Shown: piece by piece, positions 25,554-33,779 of the stretch
Position numbering within the stretch: position 1 is the first letter of the stretch
Layout of the letters: each line of letters begins with the position of its first letter
Source of the DNA: Anoxybacillus tengchongensis
GTDB lineage: Bacteria; Bacillota; Bacilli; Bacillales; Anoxybacillaceae
DNA: 64,000 bases
Direction of reading: 5' to 3'
Assembly: GCF_014201585.1 (NCBI RefSeq)
Contig: NZ_JACHES010000005.1
Span: 8,248 to 72,247, forward strand
Notes under the pieces: model-generated
Database searches by the model: none
Seen by the model: the letters and a program-made list of their open reading frames with translations, nothing else
What the model was told of the DNA's origin: nothing
Position numbers and translations under genes: made by a program

Positions 25554-27218
25554 GTGAGAAGAGCTTGGTGGAAAGAAGCGATTGCATATCAAATATATCC
25601 AAGAAGTTTCATGGATTCAAACGGAGACGGCATCGGTGATTTGCAAGGGATCATTCAAAAGCTTGACTATTTAAAAGACCTTGGAATCGATGTCATATGG
25701 ATTTGTCCCATTTATAAATCGCCAAATGCAGATAATGGCTACGACATTAGCGATTATCAAGACATTATGGGGCAGTTTGGCACGATGGAAGATTTCGATC
25801 AGTTGCTTGAAGAAATTCATAAGCGCGACATGAAAGTCATTTTAGATCTTGTTATTAACCATACGAGCGATGAGCATCCATGGTTTATTGAATCGCGCTC
25901 ATCACGCGACAATCCAAAGCGCGATTGGTACATTTGGCGCGATGGGAAAAACGGCAAAGAGCCAAACAACTGGGAAAGCATTTTTGGCGGTTCAGCGTGG
26001 GAGTATGATGAACAAACCGATCAATATTATTTGCACGTGTTTGCGACGAAGCAACCGGATTTAAATTGGGAAAATGAAGATGTTCGTCGCGCGTTATATG
26101 ATATGATTAACTGGTGGCTTGATAAAGGCATTGATGGGTTCCGTGTTGATGCAATTTCACATATTAAGAAAAAAGAAGGACTCCCTGATCTACCAAATCC
26201 AAAAGGACTTGACTATGTCCCTTCGTTTGATGGACATATGAATCAAGAAGGGATCATGGACTATCTTCGTGAACTCAAAGCGCAAACGTTTGCGCGTTAT
26301 GACATTATGACAGTCGGCGAAGCGAACGGAGTAACGGTCGAGGAAGCAGAAGATTGGGTCTGTGAAGAAAACGGTATTTTTAATATGATTTTTCAGTTTG
26401 AACATCTTGGACTTTGGCAAAAAGGAACAGATGGCGGTGTTGATGTTCGTAAATTAAAGCGGGTATTAACAAAATGGCAGAAGGGATTAGAAGGTGTTGG
26501 GTGGAATGCGCTATTTCTTGAAAATCATGACCAACCGCGCTCAGTGTCGACATGGGGAAATGATGAACAATATCTTGCTGAAAGTGCCAAAGCGTTAGGA
26601 GCATTATATTTCCTTATGCAAGGGACGCCGTTTATTTATCAAGGACAAGAAATCGGCATGACGAATGTGCGGTTTGAAACGATTGATGAATATGACGATG
26701 TCGCTATTAAAAATTATTATCGCATTGAGCGAGCTAAAGGTCGTTCACACGAAGAAGTGATGCAATGGATTTGGAAAAACGGCCGCGATAATTCACGCAC
26801 ACCGATGCAATGGTCGGATGAAGAAAATGCTGGATTTACGGTCGGAACACCTTGGATTGGGGTGAATGAAAATTATAAACAAATTAACGTCAAAAAGCAG
26901 TTAAACGAACCGAACTCTGTACTAAACTTTTACAAGCGCATGATCCAACTAAGAAAACAACATGAAGTATTTGTTTACGGAACATATGATTTAATATTAG
27001 AAAATCATAAAGCGATTTATGCATATACGCGTACACTCGGCGAAGAAAAAGCGATCGTCATCGTGAACTTAACAGACCGTAAAACGATGTATCGCTATGA
27101 TTCGTTGAAATTAAATAGCGAGCAATTGGTGCTAGCAAACTACGATGTGAAGCCGCATAAACATGCAACACGCTTTACATTGCGTCCGTATGAAGCGCGC
27201 GTATATTTGATGAAATAA
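25554..27218 (+). CDS. malL: Alpha-glucosidase / oligo-1,6-glucosidase (GH13)
   Basis: A 554-aa GH13 enzyme of the MalL group, which hydrolyses isomaltose-, maltose- and sucrose-type oligosaccharides. Visible are the calcium/QPDLN region, nucleophile Asp in GFRVDAISHI, acid/base Glu in TVGEANGV and the transition-state Asp in FLENHDQPR. There is no signal peptide, so it is cytoplasmic and works on imported sugars; the multisugar ATPase MsmX is at 42-43 kb. Start GTG 25554, seven bases after AGGAGG. Confidence 0.95.
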   Translation: MRRAWWKEAIAYQIYPRSFMDSNGDGIGDLQGIIQKLDYLKDLGIDVIWICPIYKSPNADNGYDISDYQDIMGQFGTMEDFDQLLEEIHKRDMKVILDLVINHTSDEHPWFIESRSSRDNPKRDWYIWRDGKNGKEPNNWESIFGGSAWEYDEQTDQYYLHVFATKQPDLNWENEDVRRALYDMINWWLDKGIDGFRVDAISHIKKKEGLPDLPNPKGLDYVPSFDGHMNQEGIMDYLRELKAQTFARYDIMTVGEANGVTVEEAEDWVCEENGIFNMIFQFEHLGLWQKGTDGGVDVRKLKRVLTKWQKGLEGVGWNALFLENHDQPRSVSTWGNDEQYLAESAKALGALYFLMQGTPFIYQGQEIGMTNVRFETIDEYDDVAIKNYYRIERAKGRSHEEVMQWIWKNGRDNSRTPMQWSDEENAGFTVGTPWIGVNENYKQINVKKQLNEPNSVLNFYKRMIQLRKQHEVFVYGTYDLILENHKAIYAYTRTLGEEKAIVIVNLTDRKTMYRYDSLKLNSEQLVLANYDVKPHKHATRFTLRPYEARVYLMK

Positions 27219-27219
27219 C

Positions 27220-27254
27220 GAAATCCCCTTTTCCGATATGGAAAAGGGGATTTC
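27220..27254 (+). terminator. Hairpin after malL
   Basis: A perfect 15-bp stem, GAAATCCCCTTTTCC with GGAAAAGGGGATTTC, loop GATAT. The following tail is only moderately T-rich. Confidence 0.8.
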
Positions 27255-27303
27255 ACATTTCTTTCACTTACTTTTCAAACTTCTCCCATTTTCATATTTT
27301 ACA

Positions 27304-27317
27304 TTTACATTTGTAAA
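27304..27317 (+). promoter_or_regulatory. TACA-N2-TGTA (cop-box type) palindrome
   Basis: TTTACATTTGTAAA contains TACATTTGTA, the TACAnnTGTA core recognised by the BlaI/CopY repressor family. It lies 27 bp before the start of a His-rich PepSY protein. No such repressor gene is in the window. Confidence 0.5.
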
Positions 27318-27343
27318 ACATGAATGAAGTTGGAGGAATACAA

Positions 27344-27856
27344 ATGAAAAAAACGCGCAATTTGCACTTATGGATTGGACTCATTTGTTCTGTATTTTTA
27401 CTTTTGGAAGCGGTGACAGGATTGTTGTTAACAGAGCGTTGGTTAATGGGAATGGGTGGTCATTCTCACGGCAGTCATGAACATGCGCACGGTGATGGAC
27501 ATGGACATGCACAGTTACATATGATTGATGCGGTAAAAAAAGCGAGTGAATCCGGTGCGTTTTCAATGGATGAAGTTGGTGTCGTGATGAATCATGGGAT
27601 GTATATGGTACGGTTAAACGATAAAGATGGGACGTTAGTGACGATTGCGCCAGACGGTACAGTTGTGAAAAAAGAAGTGAACAAATTCGCCTCGTTTGTC
27701 CGTGCGATTCATGTTGGGAAACTTGGGATTTGGAATCGTCTCATCATCGATGCAGCTGCCATTTCCATTATCATTTTAACAGGGACAGGTATTTATTTAT
27801 CTGTGAAAATTTTACGTGCACAAGCGAAAGCGAAACAACGAAAATCGGTGGCATAA
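27344..27856 (+). CDS. PepSY-type membrane protein with His-rich loop
   Basis: A 170-aa protein with an N-terminal helix (10-30), a C-terminal helix (about 132-153) and an external loop. The loop starts with a His-rich metal-binding-like segment (GGHSHGSHEHAHGDGHGHAQ, residues 38-57) and continues with a PepSY-like stretch (DEVGVVMNHGMYMVRLNDKDGTLVTIAPDG). It resembles short PepSY-associated TM proteins linked to metal or heme reduction. Start ATG 27344 follows TGGAGGA. A cop-box-like palindrome lies upstream. Metal identity is an inference. Confidence 0.8.
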   Translation: MKKTRNLHLWIGLICSVFLLLEAVTGLLLTERWLMGMGGHSHGSHEHAHGDGHGHAQLHMIDAVKKASESGAFSMDEVGVVMNHGMYMVRLNDKDGTLVTIAPDGTVVKKEVNKFASFVRAIHVGKLGIWNRLIIDAAAISIIILTGTGIYLSVKILRAQAKAKQRKSVA

Positions 27857-27858
27857 AC

Positions 27859-27899
27859 AAAAAGCACTTCGCATCAATGGTTGGTGCGAAGTGCTTTTT
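27859..27899. terminator. Bidirectional terminator, PepSY / small zinc protein
   Basis: A 15-bp stem, AAAAAGCACTTCGCA with TGCGAAGTGCTTTTT, has an 11-nt loop. Confidence 0.92.
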
Positions 27900-28032
27900 A
27901 ACTAATTCGTTTTGTTGGCGATTGTTGAATTTTTCCTGTTCCGTTGCAAATCGAACATGTTTTATAAAGCGACAAACAAACTTTTATTTTCTTTTTCCCA
28001 AAACATTTTGGGCAAATCGTTTTCAATGCCAT
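27898..28032 (-). CDS. 44-aa zinc-ribbon-like protein
   Basis: A short gene with a clear ribosome binding site (TGAGGTGA) before ATG 28032. The product has two Cys pairs, CPKCFGKKK and CSICNGTGK, of the CxxCxGxG type seen in DnaJ zinc-finger repeats, so it probably binds one zinc. Its stop touches the PepSY terminator. It lies downstream of the rlmI-like gene on the same strand only after that gene's terminator. Family not recognised with certainty. Confidence 0.7.
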   Translation of the reverse strand: MALKTICPKCFGKKKIKVCLSLYKTCSICNGTGKIQQSPTKRIS

Positions 28033-28120
28033 CGTAATCACCTCACAAAAAGAAAGCGTTTTCAATTATAGTATATCTCACTTTTACGAGATGTGTGCAT
28101 CGAGATTTTGTCCATTTTAA

Positions 28121-28146
28121 AACAGGTTGGCGTGCACCAACCTGTT
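28121..28146 (-). terminator. Terminator after the RlmI-like gene
   Basis: AACAGGTTGG and CCAACCTGTT pair across a 6-nt loop; TTTTAAAA follows on the minus strand. The stem reaches the stop codon. Confidence 0.8.
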
Positions 28147-29329
28147 ACTTACGAGAATGTACTTCATAAATGGCAAACTTCAAATAATCTCCTTCATCAG
28201 CCGCAAGCAGTTTCGGATGGTCATACCCTGCACCGCTCCAATGAATTTGACGCAAAATTTTCTTCGCATCAAATGCTGCTTCCGCAACCATTGCTTGAAA
28301 CATATCAGGATGCACATGGTACGAGCAGCTTGCGGTCACGAAAAAACCGCCGTCTTTCACTAGCTTTAAGCCGTTTAAATTAATATCTTTATAGCCAGCG
28401 AGCGCTTTTGGCACCGCATGAGCGGATTTTGCAAACGCTGGTGGATCAATAATGACAACATCCCATTTTTTCTCCTTTTGCACGCATTCGCGTAAATAGT
28501 CAAACGCGTTCGCAACGACGAAATCCACATTTGTAAATCCGTTTAACTCGGCGTTTCGCTTTGCGGTTTCAATGGCGTGTTCGGAAATATCGACAGCGGT
28601 CACACGTTTTGCCCCGTATAAGCAGGCGTTTAACATAAATGAGCCTGTATGTGTAAAGCAATCGAGCACGGTAGATTCGCTTGTGATAAGCGGCTTGATG
28701 GCAGCACGATTTTGACGTTGGTCGAAGAAAAATCCTGTTTTTTGTCCGTTTTCAATATCGACCACGTATTTCACGCCATTTTCTTCAATTTGTACGTTCG
28801 TATCGCACGTACCGTACCAAAATCCTTTTTCTTGTTTTAGTCCTTCTAATTCGCGCACATGGACGTCGTTGCGTAAATAAATCGCTTTCGGTTGAAAAAC
28901 AGCAAGAAGAGCTTGTAAAATCCATTCTTTTCTTTTTTCCATGCCGAGTGATAAAATTTGGACGACGAGCACATCTTCATACTTATCGACGATTAGCCCA
29001 GGTAAAAAATCCGCTTCACCATAAATGGCGCGGCATGAACGAACGCCCGGAATCATGCGCTCGCGATACGCCCACGCTTGACGAATGCGGTTCATAAAAA
29101 ACTGCGCATTTAATTCGTCGTTTGGATTTTGCGTCAACACGCGCACGATCATTTGTGATTTTGGGTTAATATATCCTTTGGCTAAAAAGTGACGTTGATG
29201 GTTATATACGTTGACGAAATCACCCGGTTCAAAATCTCCTTCAATATAATCGACTTCGCTTTGAAACACCCACGGATGTCCAAGCTCGAGCCGCTTTTTT
29301 CTTTTTCGCTTTAAAAATACATTTGCCAT
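28145..29329 (-). CDS. Class I rRNA large-subunit methyltransferase (RlmI/YwbD-like)
   Basis: A 394-aa SAM-dependent m5C-type methyltransferase. An N-terminal PUA domain (residues 1-75, KRLELGHPWVFQSEV…) binds RNA. The Rossmann core has VLDCFTHTGSF (SAM motif I) and the catalytic-loop motif DPPAFAKS. The distal VTASCSYHV holds the Cys expected for m5C chemistry. It is close to B. subtilis YwbD and E. coli RlmI (23S C1962). Start ATG 29329, eight bases after AGGAG. Confidence 0.9.
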   Translation of the reverse strand: MANVFLKRKRKKRLELGHPWVFQSEVDYIEGDFEPGDFVNVYNHQRHFLAKGYINPKSQMIVRVLTQNPNDELNAQFFMNRIRQAWAYRERMIPGVRSCRAIYGEADFLPGLIVDKYEDVLVVQILSLGMEKRKEWILQALLAVFQPKAIYLRNDVHVRELEGLKQEKGFWYGTCDTNVQIEENGVKYVVDIENGQKTGFFFDQRQNRAAIKPLITSESTVLDCFTHTGSFMLNACLYGAKRVTAVDISEHAIETAKRNAELNGFTNVDFVVANAFDYLRECVQKEKKWDVVIIDPPAFAKSAHAVPKALAGYKDINLNGLKLVKDGGFFVTASCSYHVHPDMFQAMVAEAAFDAKKILRQIHWSGAGYDHPKLLAADEGDYLKFAIYEVHSRK

Positions 29330-29407
29330 ACATCCCACTCCTGACTATATATTCGCTACTTTAGCATACAGGAAGAAAATGATGTGCGCAAATATGGATA
29401 AAAATAT

Positions 29408-29435
29408 TTGACAATTCAATGAAATATGCTAATAT
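29408..29435 (+). promoter_or_regulatory. Promoter of the thiamin operon
   Basis: TTGACA (29408-29413), 16 bp, TAATAT (29430-29435); the TPP aptamer begins about 30 bp downstream. Confidence 0.75.
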
Positions 29436-29464
29436 TAGTGACAAAGTGAATGATACAAATGTAT

Positions 29465-29557
29465 TCCACTAGGGGGGCCTTTAGATAGGCTGAGATCAAA
29501 GTGTGCCTTTGAGACCCTTAGAACCTGATCTGGATCATACCAGCGTAGGGAAGTGGA
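29465..29557 (+). promoter_or_regulatory. TPP riboswitch (THI element)
   Basis: The aptamer shows the conserved GGGG…GGCTGAGA core at 29472-29494, ACCCTTAGAACCTGATCTGG at 29515-29534 and the closing CAGCGTAGGGAAGTGG. P1 is CCACT (29466-29470) with AGTGG (29552-29556). Thiamin pyrophosphate binding would shut off the operon through the following terminator. Confidence 0.97.
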
Positions 29558-29599
29558 GACGGTGCGAAGTGTGTCTATATGTCAATTTCCATCGTTTAT

Positions 29600-29640
29600 A
29601 ACCACTTTCTTTGCGCAAAGAAAGTGGTTTTTTATTTTTC
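29600..29640 (+). terminator. Riboswitch-controlled terminator
   Basis: A 15-bp perfect stem, AACCACTTTCTTTGC with GCAAAGAAAGTGGTT, then a T run. CCACTT (29602-29607) can instead pair with AAGTGG (29551-29556) of aptamer P1, giving the antiterminator when TPP is absent. Confidence 0.9.
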
Positions 29641-29656
29641 TTAAGGGGGAGAGGTT

Positions 29657-30352
29657 ATGTTGTTTTCAGAGCAGTTGCGCAAAGCTGTCGATCCGATTTG
29701 GGAAGCGAGCTTTCATCATCCGTTTGTGAAAGAGCTCGGGGAAGGAACGCTCGATTTACGTTGTTTTCGTTATTACGTATTACAAGATTCATATTATTTG
29801 ACACACTTTGCGAAAGTGCAAGCGCTCGGTGGGGCGATGGCGGATGATTTACAAACGACCGCAAGCATGGCGCATCATGCACAAAATACGTATGAAGCTG
29901 AACTTCGTCTACATGAAACATTTATGAAAGAGCTCGGTATTACAGAAGAAGAAAAGGCGTCGTTTGTTCCTGCCCCAACCGCGTATGCGTACACATCGCA
30001 CATGTATCGAGCAGCGTTTGCGGGACACTTTGGCGATGTATTAGCTGCTATTTTACCGTGCTATTGGTTGTATTATGAAATTGGTGAGAGGCTAAAACAT
30101 TGCAAGCCGAATCATCCGATCTATGCGAAATGGATTGAAGCGTACGGCTCCGATTGGTTTAAACAGCTTGTCGAACAACAAATTGCGCGCTTAAACGACA
30201 TTGCGGAAACGGTAAGTGCAAAAGATTTAGAGCGAATGAAGCAACACTTTTGGATAAGCAGTCAATATGAATACTTATTTTGGGACATGGCGTACAAATT
30301 AGAACATTGGCCAATTGAAGAGGAGGATGTTTATGCAAAAGAAAGGGCTTAA
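29657..30352 (+). CDS. tenA: Aminopyrimidine aminohydrolase (thiaminase II) TenA
   Basis: A 231-aa all-helical TenA protein that hydrolyses aminopyrimidine breakdown products of thiamin to HMP. The active-site Cys is in AILPCYWLYYEIG (about residue 135), with Asp in VLQDSYYL and the C-terminal Glu in SSQYEYLFWDMAY. It is the first gene after the riboswitch. AAGGGGGAGAGG precedes the ATG. The 3' end overlaps ykoE by 20 bp. Confidence 0.96.
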   Translation: MLFSEQLRKAVDPIWEASFHHPFVKELGEGTLDLRCFRYYVLQDSYYLTHFAKVQALGGAMADDLQTTASMAHHAQNTYEAELRLHETFMKELGITEEEKASFVPAPTAYAYTSHMYRAAFAGHFGDVLAAILPCYWLYYEIGERLKHCKPNHPIYAKWIEAYGSDWFKQLVEQQIARLNDIAETVSAKDLERMKQHFWISSQYEYLFWDMAYKLEHWPIEEEDVYAKERA

Positions 30353-30917
30353 ATTAACAGACGTCTTAACGACTGTTGTTATCGCGATTGTGTTTGGGAT
30401 TGTGTATAAAGTGTGGGGACCACTTTACTATGCGGTGAAACCGCTTGGGCTTCATCTCGATCAACTCATTTATGGCATGTGGTTTATTGCGGCAACTGTC
30501 GCATATTTATTGATTCGTAAGCCGGGAGTGGCGTTGCTTGCCGAAGTCGCCGCTGCCTCAGGGGAGTTTTTAGCTGGTTCGGAATGGGGACTAGAAGTGC
30601 TATTTTACGGTTTTGTGCAAGGATTGTTTGCTGAACTTGTATTTGCTGCTTTCCGTTATAAACGTTTTGATGTGGCGGTTGTGTCGCTTGCAGCGGTTGG
30701 TTCGACGATCGCTTCACTCGTTCTCGATTTTTATAAAGGGTATATTGACCAATTAGCATGGTGGAATTTAACGTTATTTATCGGTGCGCGTTTCGTTGGA
30801 GCGATCATCATTGCCGGCGTATTTGCTTATTCGCTTGTGAAAGCACTTGAAGCGACAGGTGTGACGCAATTGTTGCGCCCGACGACAAAAGAAGATTACG
30901 ACTCACTTGATAAATAG
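30333..30917 (+). CDS. ykoE: YkoE, ECF-type thiamin-precursor transporter S component
   Basis: A 194-aa membrane protein with about five or six helices, matching YkoE, the substrate-binding (S) subunit of the ykoFEDC hydroxymethylpyrimidine/thiamin importer. Start ATG 30333, six bases after GAGGAGG; the frame upstream lacks a ribosome binding site. It overlaps tenA, so it is translationally coupled. ykoF, the soluble HMP-binding protein of B. subtilis, is not in this operon. Confidence 0.9.
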   Translation: MQKKGLKLTDVLTTVVIAIVFGIVYKVWGPLYYAVKPLGLHLDQLIYGMWFIAATVAYLLIRKPGVALLAEVAAASGEFLAGSEWGLEVLFYGFVQGLFAELVFAAFRYKRFDVAVVSLAAVGSTIASLVLDFYKGYIDQLAWWNLTLFIGARFVGAIIIAGVFAYSLVKALEATGVTQLLRPTTKEDYDSLDK

Positions 30918-30929
30918 AAGGTGACATCA

Positions 30930-32372
30930 TTGATTCATATTGAACAGTTGCGATTAAAGTTTCCGGGTGCGGAAAAACGGTTATTTACCGATGTATCGCT
31001 TTCCATTCAAAAAGGAGAGAAAGTGTTGCTTTTAGGCCCATCGGGGTGTGGCAAATCGACATTATTGCAAGTGATGGCTGGTATTATTCCGCGCTCGCTC
31101 GATGTGCCGATGAAAGCGAAAAAGCTGCATATTCCTAAGCGTGTAGGTTATGTGTTTCAAGATCCTGATGCGCAGTTTTGTATGCCGTATGTAGATGAAG
31201 AGATGGCGTTTGTGCTCGAAAATCTCGGTGTGCCGCGCGAGGAGATGAATGAAAAAATAGCGCACATGCTTCAACGTGTGCGCCTTCGCCTTCCACATGT
31301 TCATGTGCCAATTCAAACGTTATCAGGTGGAATGAAACAGCGGTTGGCGATCGCATCGGTTTTAGCGCTCGAACCAGATGTGCTATGTTTAGACGAACCG
31401 ACAGCACTTCTTGATGAAGAAGGCACAAAAACGGTATGGGAAACGTTAAAAGAAGTGGCGGAGGACCGAACGGTTGTGATCGTCGAACATAAAATTGATC
31501 ACGTTCTTGATTTTGTTGAACGCATCATTTTATTTAATGAACATGGTGACATCATTGCTGACGGTCCAACGCATGTTGTTTTTTCGACGTATCGATCATT
31601 TATTGCCGAGCAAGGCATTTGGTATCCGAACGTGTGGGAAACGTACGAAAAGCCAAAAACAGCGCAACAACCGTATGCGCAAGCAGATGTTCTTTTACAT
31701 GTGCAATCGCTCCGCGGCTTTCGGCAAAAAGAAGAAAAAATAGCCATCGATCAGTTAACGATTTATGCGGGGGAATGGATTGCAGTTACAGGTGAAAACG
31801 GCGCAGGCAAAAGTACGTTGTTGCAAAGCTTGATGAAATTAATTCGAACAGAAGGCGACATGTATTGGCAACAACAGCCGTTAGCAAATGACGAGTTGCT
31901 GTACGATCACATTGCCTTTGTTTTTCAAAATCCAGAATTTCAATTTGTCACAAATCGTGTTGATGATGAGCTAGCGTATGCTTCCCGTCTTGAAAAACGT
32001 CCGGAACATGAAGTAGATGACGAAGTCGAGCGATTGCTTGAACGCTTTCATTTGAACGAGCAGCGGTATTTACATCCGTATCAATTGTCGGTCGGACAAA
32101 AACGAAGATTAAGTGTTGCTGCATCGGTAACGGATAGCCATCGCTTATTGTTGCTTGATGAACCGACGTTTGGGCAAGATGCGAAAAATACGTTTGCATT
32201 GCTCGAATGGCTTGAAGCGTATCGGCAACAAGGAAAGGCAATTGTGATGGTGACGCACGATGAGCGCATCGTGTCGGAATTTGCGACGAGAAGATGGATC
32301 ATTGAAAACGGAAAGCTTGTCGCTGACGAACCGGTCGCTCCTCGTATGTTCGTGCGAGGTGGAATTGGATGA
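30930..32372 (+). CDS. ykoD: YkoD, duplicated ECF ABC ATPase
   Basis: A 480-aa protein with two ABC ATPase domains in one chain. The first has GPSGCGKST and LSGGMKQR, the second GENGAGKST and LSVGQKRR (a slightly divergent signature). It replaces the EcfA-EcfA' pair. Start TTG 30930 behind AGAAGGTG; GTG 30921 is possible. The stop overlaps ykoC (ATGA). Confidence 0.94.
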   Translation: MIHIEQLRLKFPGAEKRLFTDVSLSIQKGEKVLLLGPSGCGKSTLLQVMAGIIPRSLDVPMKAKKLHIPKRVGYVFQDPDAQFCMPYVDEEMAFVLENLGVPREEMNEKIAHMLQRVRLRLPHVHVPIQTLSGGMKQRLAIASVLALEPDVLCLDEPTALLDEEGTKTVWETLKEVAEDRTVVIVEHKIDHVLDFVERIILFNEHGDIIADGPTHVVFSTYRSFIAEQGIWYPNVWETYEKPKTAQQPYAQADVLLHVQSLRGFRQKEEKIAIDQLTIYAGEWIAVTGENGAGKSTLLQSLMKLIRTEGDMYWQQQPLANDELLYDHIAFVFQNPEFQFVTNRVDDELAYASRLEKRPEHEVDDEVERLLERFHLNEQRYLHPYQLSVGQKRRLSVAASVTDSHRLLLLDEPTFGQDAKNTFALLEWLEAYRQQGKAIVMVTHDERIVSEFATRRWIIENGKLVADEPVAPRMFVRGGIG

Positions 32373-33163
32373 GATGGAACATCGAATATAAAGAAACGTG
32401 GTTGCATCAGGCGAATCCGACAGCGAAATTATTGTTATTTTTGCCGATGTTCGTTGTGATTGTTTTTGTCCACAATCCAAACGTGCTCATCAATTGGACA
32501 ATTGGGTTTACCGTGTTATTTATGCTGTTTAGCGGTTATCGGATGAAGCATGTGCTTTTATTGTTCATGCCGTTTTTGTTTATTTTCATTTCTACGTCGT
32601 CGTCAATGATTTTGTTTGGAAAAGGAGAAACGACGTGGTTTCGTTGGGGGCTCGTTCACATTACAGAGGAAAGTTTTTATCGCGGTGTTCATCTCGGCTT
32701 TCGGACGCTTTTGTTTGCGATTTTTGGGTTAATGTTTGCACTTACGACAAAGCCTGTCCTTTTATTTTATTCACTCATGCAACAAGCGAAATTGAAGCCA
32801 AAATATGCGTATAGTTTTTTAGCAGCTGTTCGTTTATTACCGATCATGTTAGAAGAATTTCAAACGGTACATCAAGCGTTAAAAGTGCGGAGAGCTGCAA
32901 AAGCGAAAGGATTTCGAGGCAAACTTGAACTCGTAAAACGGTATGCGATTCCGCTTTTATCGCAAAGCATTCGTCGCGCTCAACGCATTGCGGTGTCGAT
33001 GGAAGCAAAAGGGTTTACGAATGAGCGGACACGGACGTTTTATTATGAAGTGACGTTCGGAAAATATGATGTGTATTTATTTGTTGTCATGTTTGTCATT
33101 GTCGTTGTTGGCTATTACATGGCAGATGCGTTTCCATACGTTGCGATCAAGGATGTGCGGTAA
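32369..33163 (+). CDS. ykoC: YkoC, ECF transporter T component
   Basis: A 264-aa EcfT-type coupling protein with about five membrane helices and the cytoplasmic Ala-Arg-containing helix (RRAAKAKGFRGKLE and RIAVSMEAKGF), which docks on the ATPase. It overlaps ykoD by four bases. With YkoE and YkoD it makes the full importer. Confidence 0.92.
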   Translation: MRWNIEYKETWLHQANPTAKLLLFLPMFVVIVFVHNPNVLINWTIGFTVLFMLFSGYRMKHVLLLFMPFLFIFISTSSSMILFGKGETTWFRWGLVHITEESFYRGVHLGFRTLLFAIFGLMFALTTKPVLLFYSLMQQAKLKPKYAYSFLAAVRLLPIMLEEFQTVHQALKVRRAAKAKGFRGKLELVKRYAIPLLSQSIRRAQRIAVSMEAKGFTNERTRTFYYEVTFGKYDVYLFVVMFVIVVVGYYMADAFPYVAIKDVR

Positions 33164-33164
33164 G

Positions 33165-33779
33165 ATGAAAGAGCTTCATCTCATCTCAACAGGCAGTCAG
33201 CCGATAGAAACATTTGTTCACATTTCGTCTCTCGTTCATTCATATGTGGATTACATTCATGTTCGCGAAAAACACCGTGCGGCAAAAGAGATTGGCATGA
33301 TCGTCGAAAAATTGCTTGAAGCAAGTGTGCCAGCGCAAAAAATTGTCATCAATGATCGGGTGGACGTCGCCGTCGTTTATGGCGTTGGTGGCGTTCAACT
33401 CGCCTATCATAGTTTGTCGGCAAAACAAATTAAAGAACGTTTTCCTTTTTTGCGCGTCGGTCAATCTGTTCATACGTTTGCAGAAGCGAAACAAGCGGAA
33501 AACGAAGGAGCCGATTACGTCATTTTCGGTCATATATACGAAACGAACTGTAAAGAAGGAATAAAGCCGCGCGGGCTTACCTCTTTGCAGGAGTTAGCAT
33601 GTAGTGTGCACATTCCTGTTGTTGCAATTGGGGGCATTACGCCTATGCACGTTCGCGATGTGTTAACGGCTGGGGCAACGGGGATTGCGGTTATGTCGAC
33701 AGTATATTATGCCGATCATCCGTTATCGACCGTTCAGTTATATCGACAACAAATGGGGGAAGATACATGGACGTTTTAA
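33165..33779 (+). CDS. tenI: Thiazole tautomerase TenI
   Basis: A 204-aa TIM-barrel of the thiamin phosphate synthase superfamily. TenI aromatises the ThiG product by tautomerisation rather than joining thiazole and pyrimidine. VYFGHIYETNCKEG (read VIFGHIYETNCKEG) and VVAIGGITPMHVRDVL are family landmarks; the His of FGHIYET is the proposed catalytic residue. Start ATG 33165 immediately after the ykoC stop. A true thiE is not in this window. Confidence 0.88.
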   Translation: MKELHLISTGSQPIETFVHISSLVHSYVDYIHVREKHRAAKEIGMIVEKLLEASVPAQKIVINDRVDVAVVYGVGGVQLAYHSLSAKQIKERFPFLRVGQSVHTFAEAKQAENEGADYVIFGHIYETNCKEGIKPRGLTSLQELACSVHIPVVAIGGITPMHVRDVLTAGATGIAVMSTVYYADHPLSTVQLYRQQMGEDTWTF

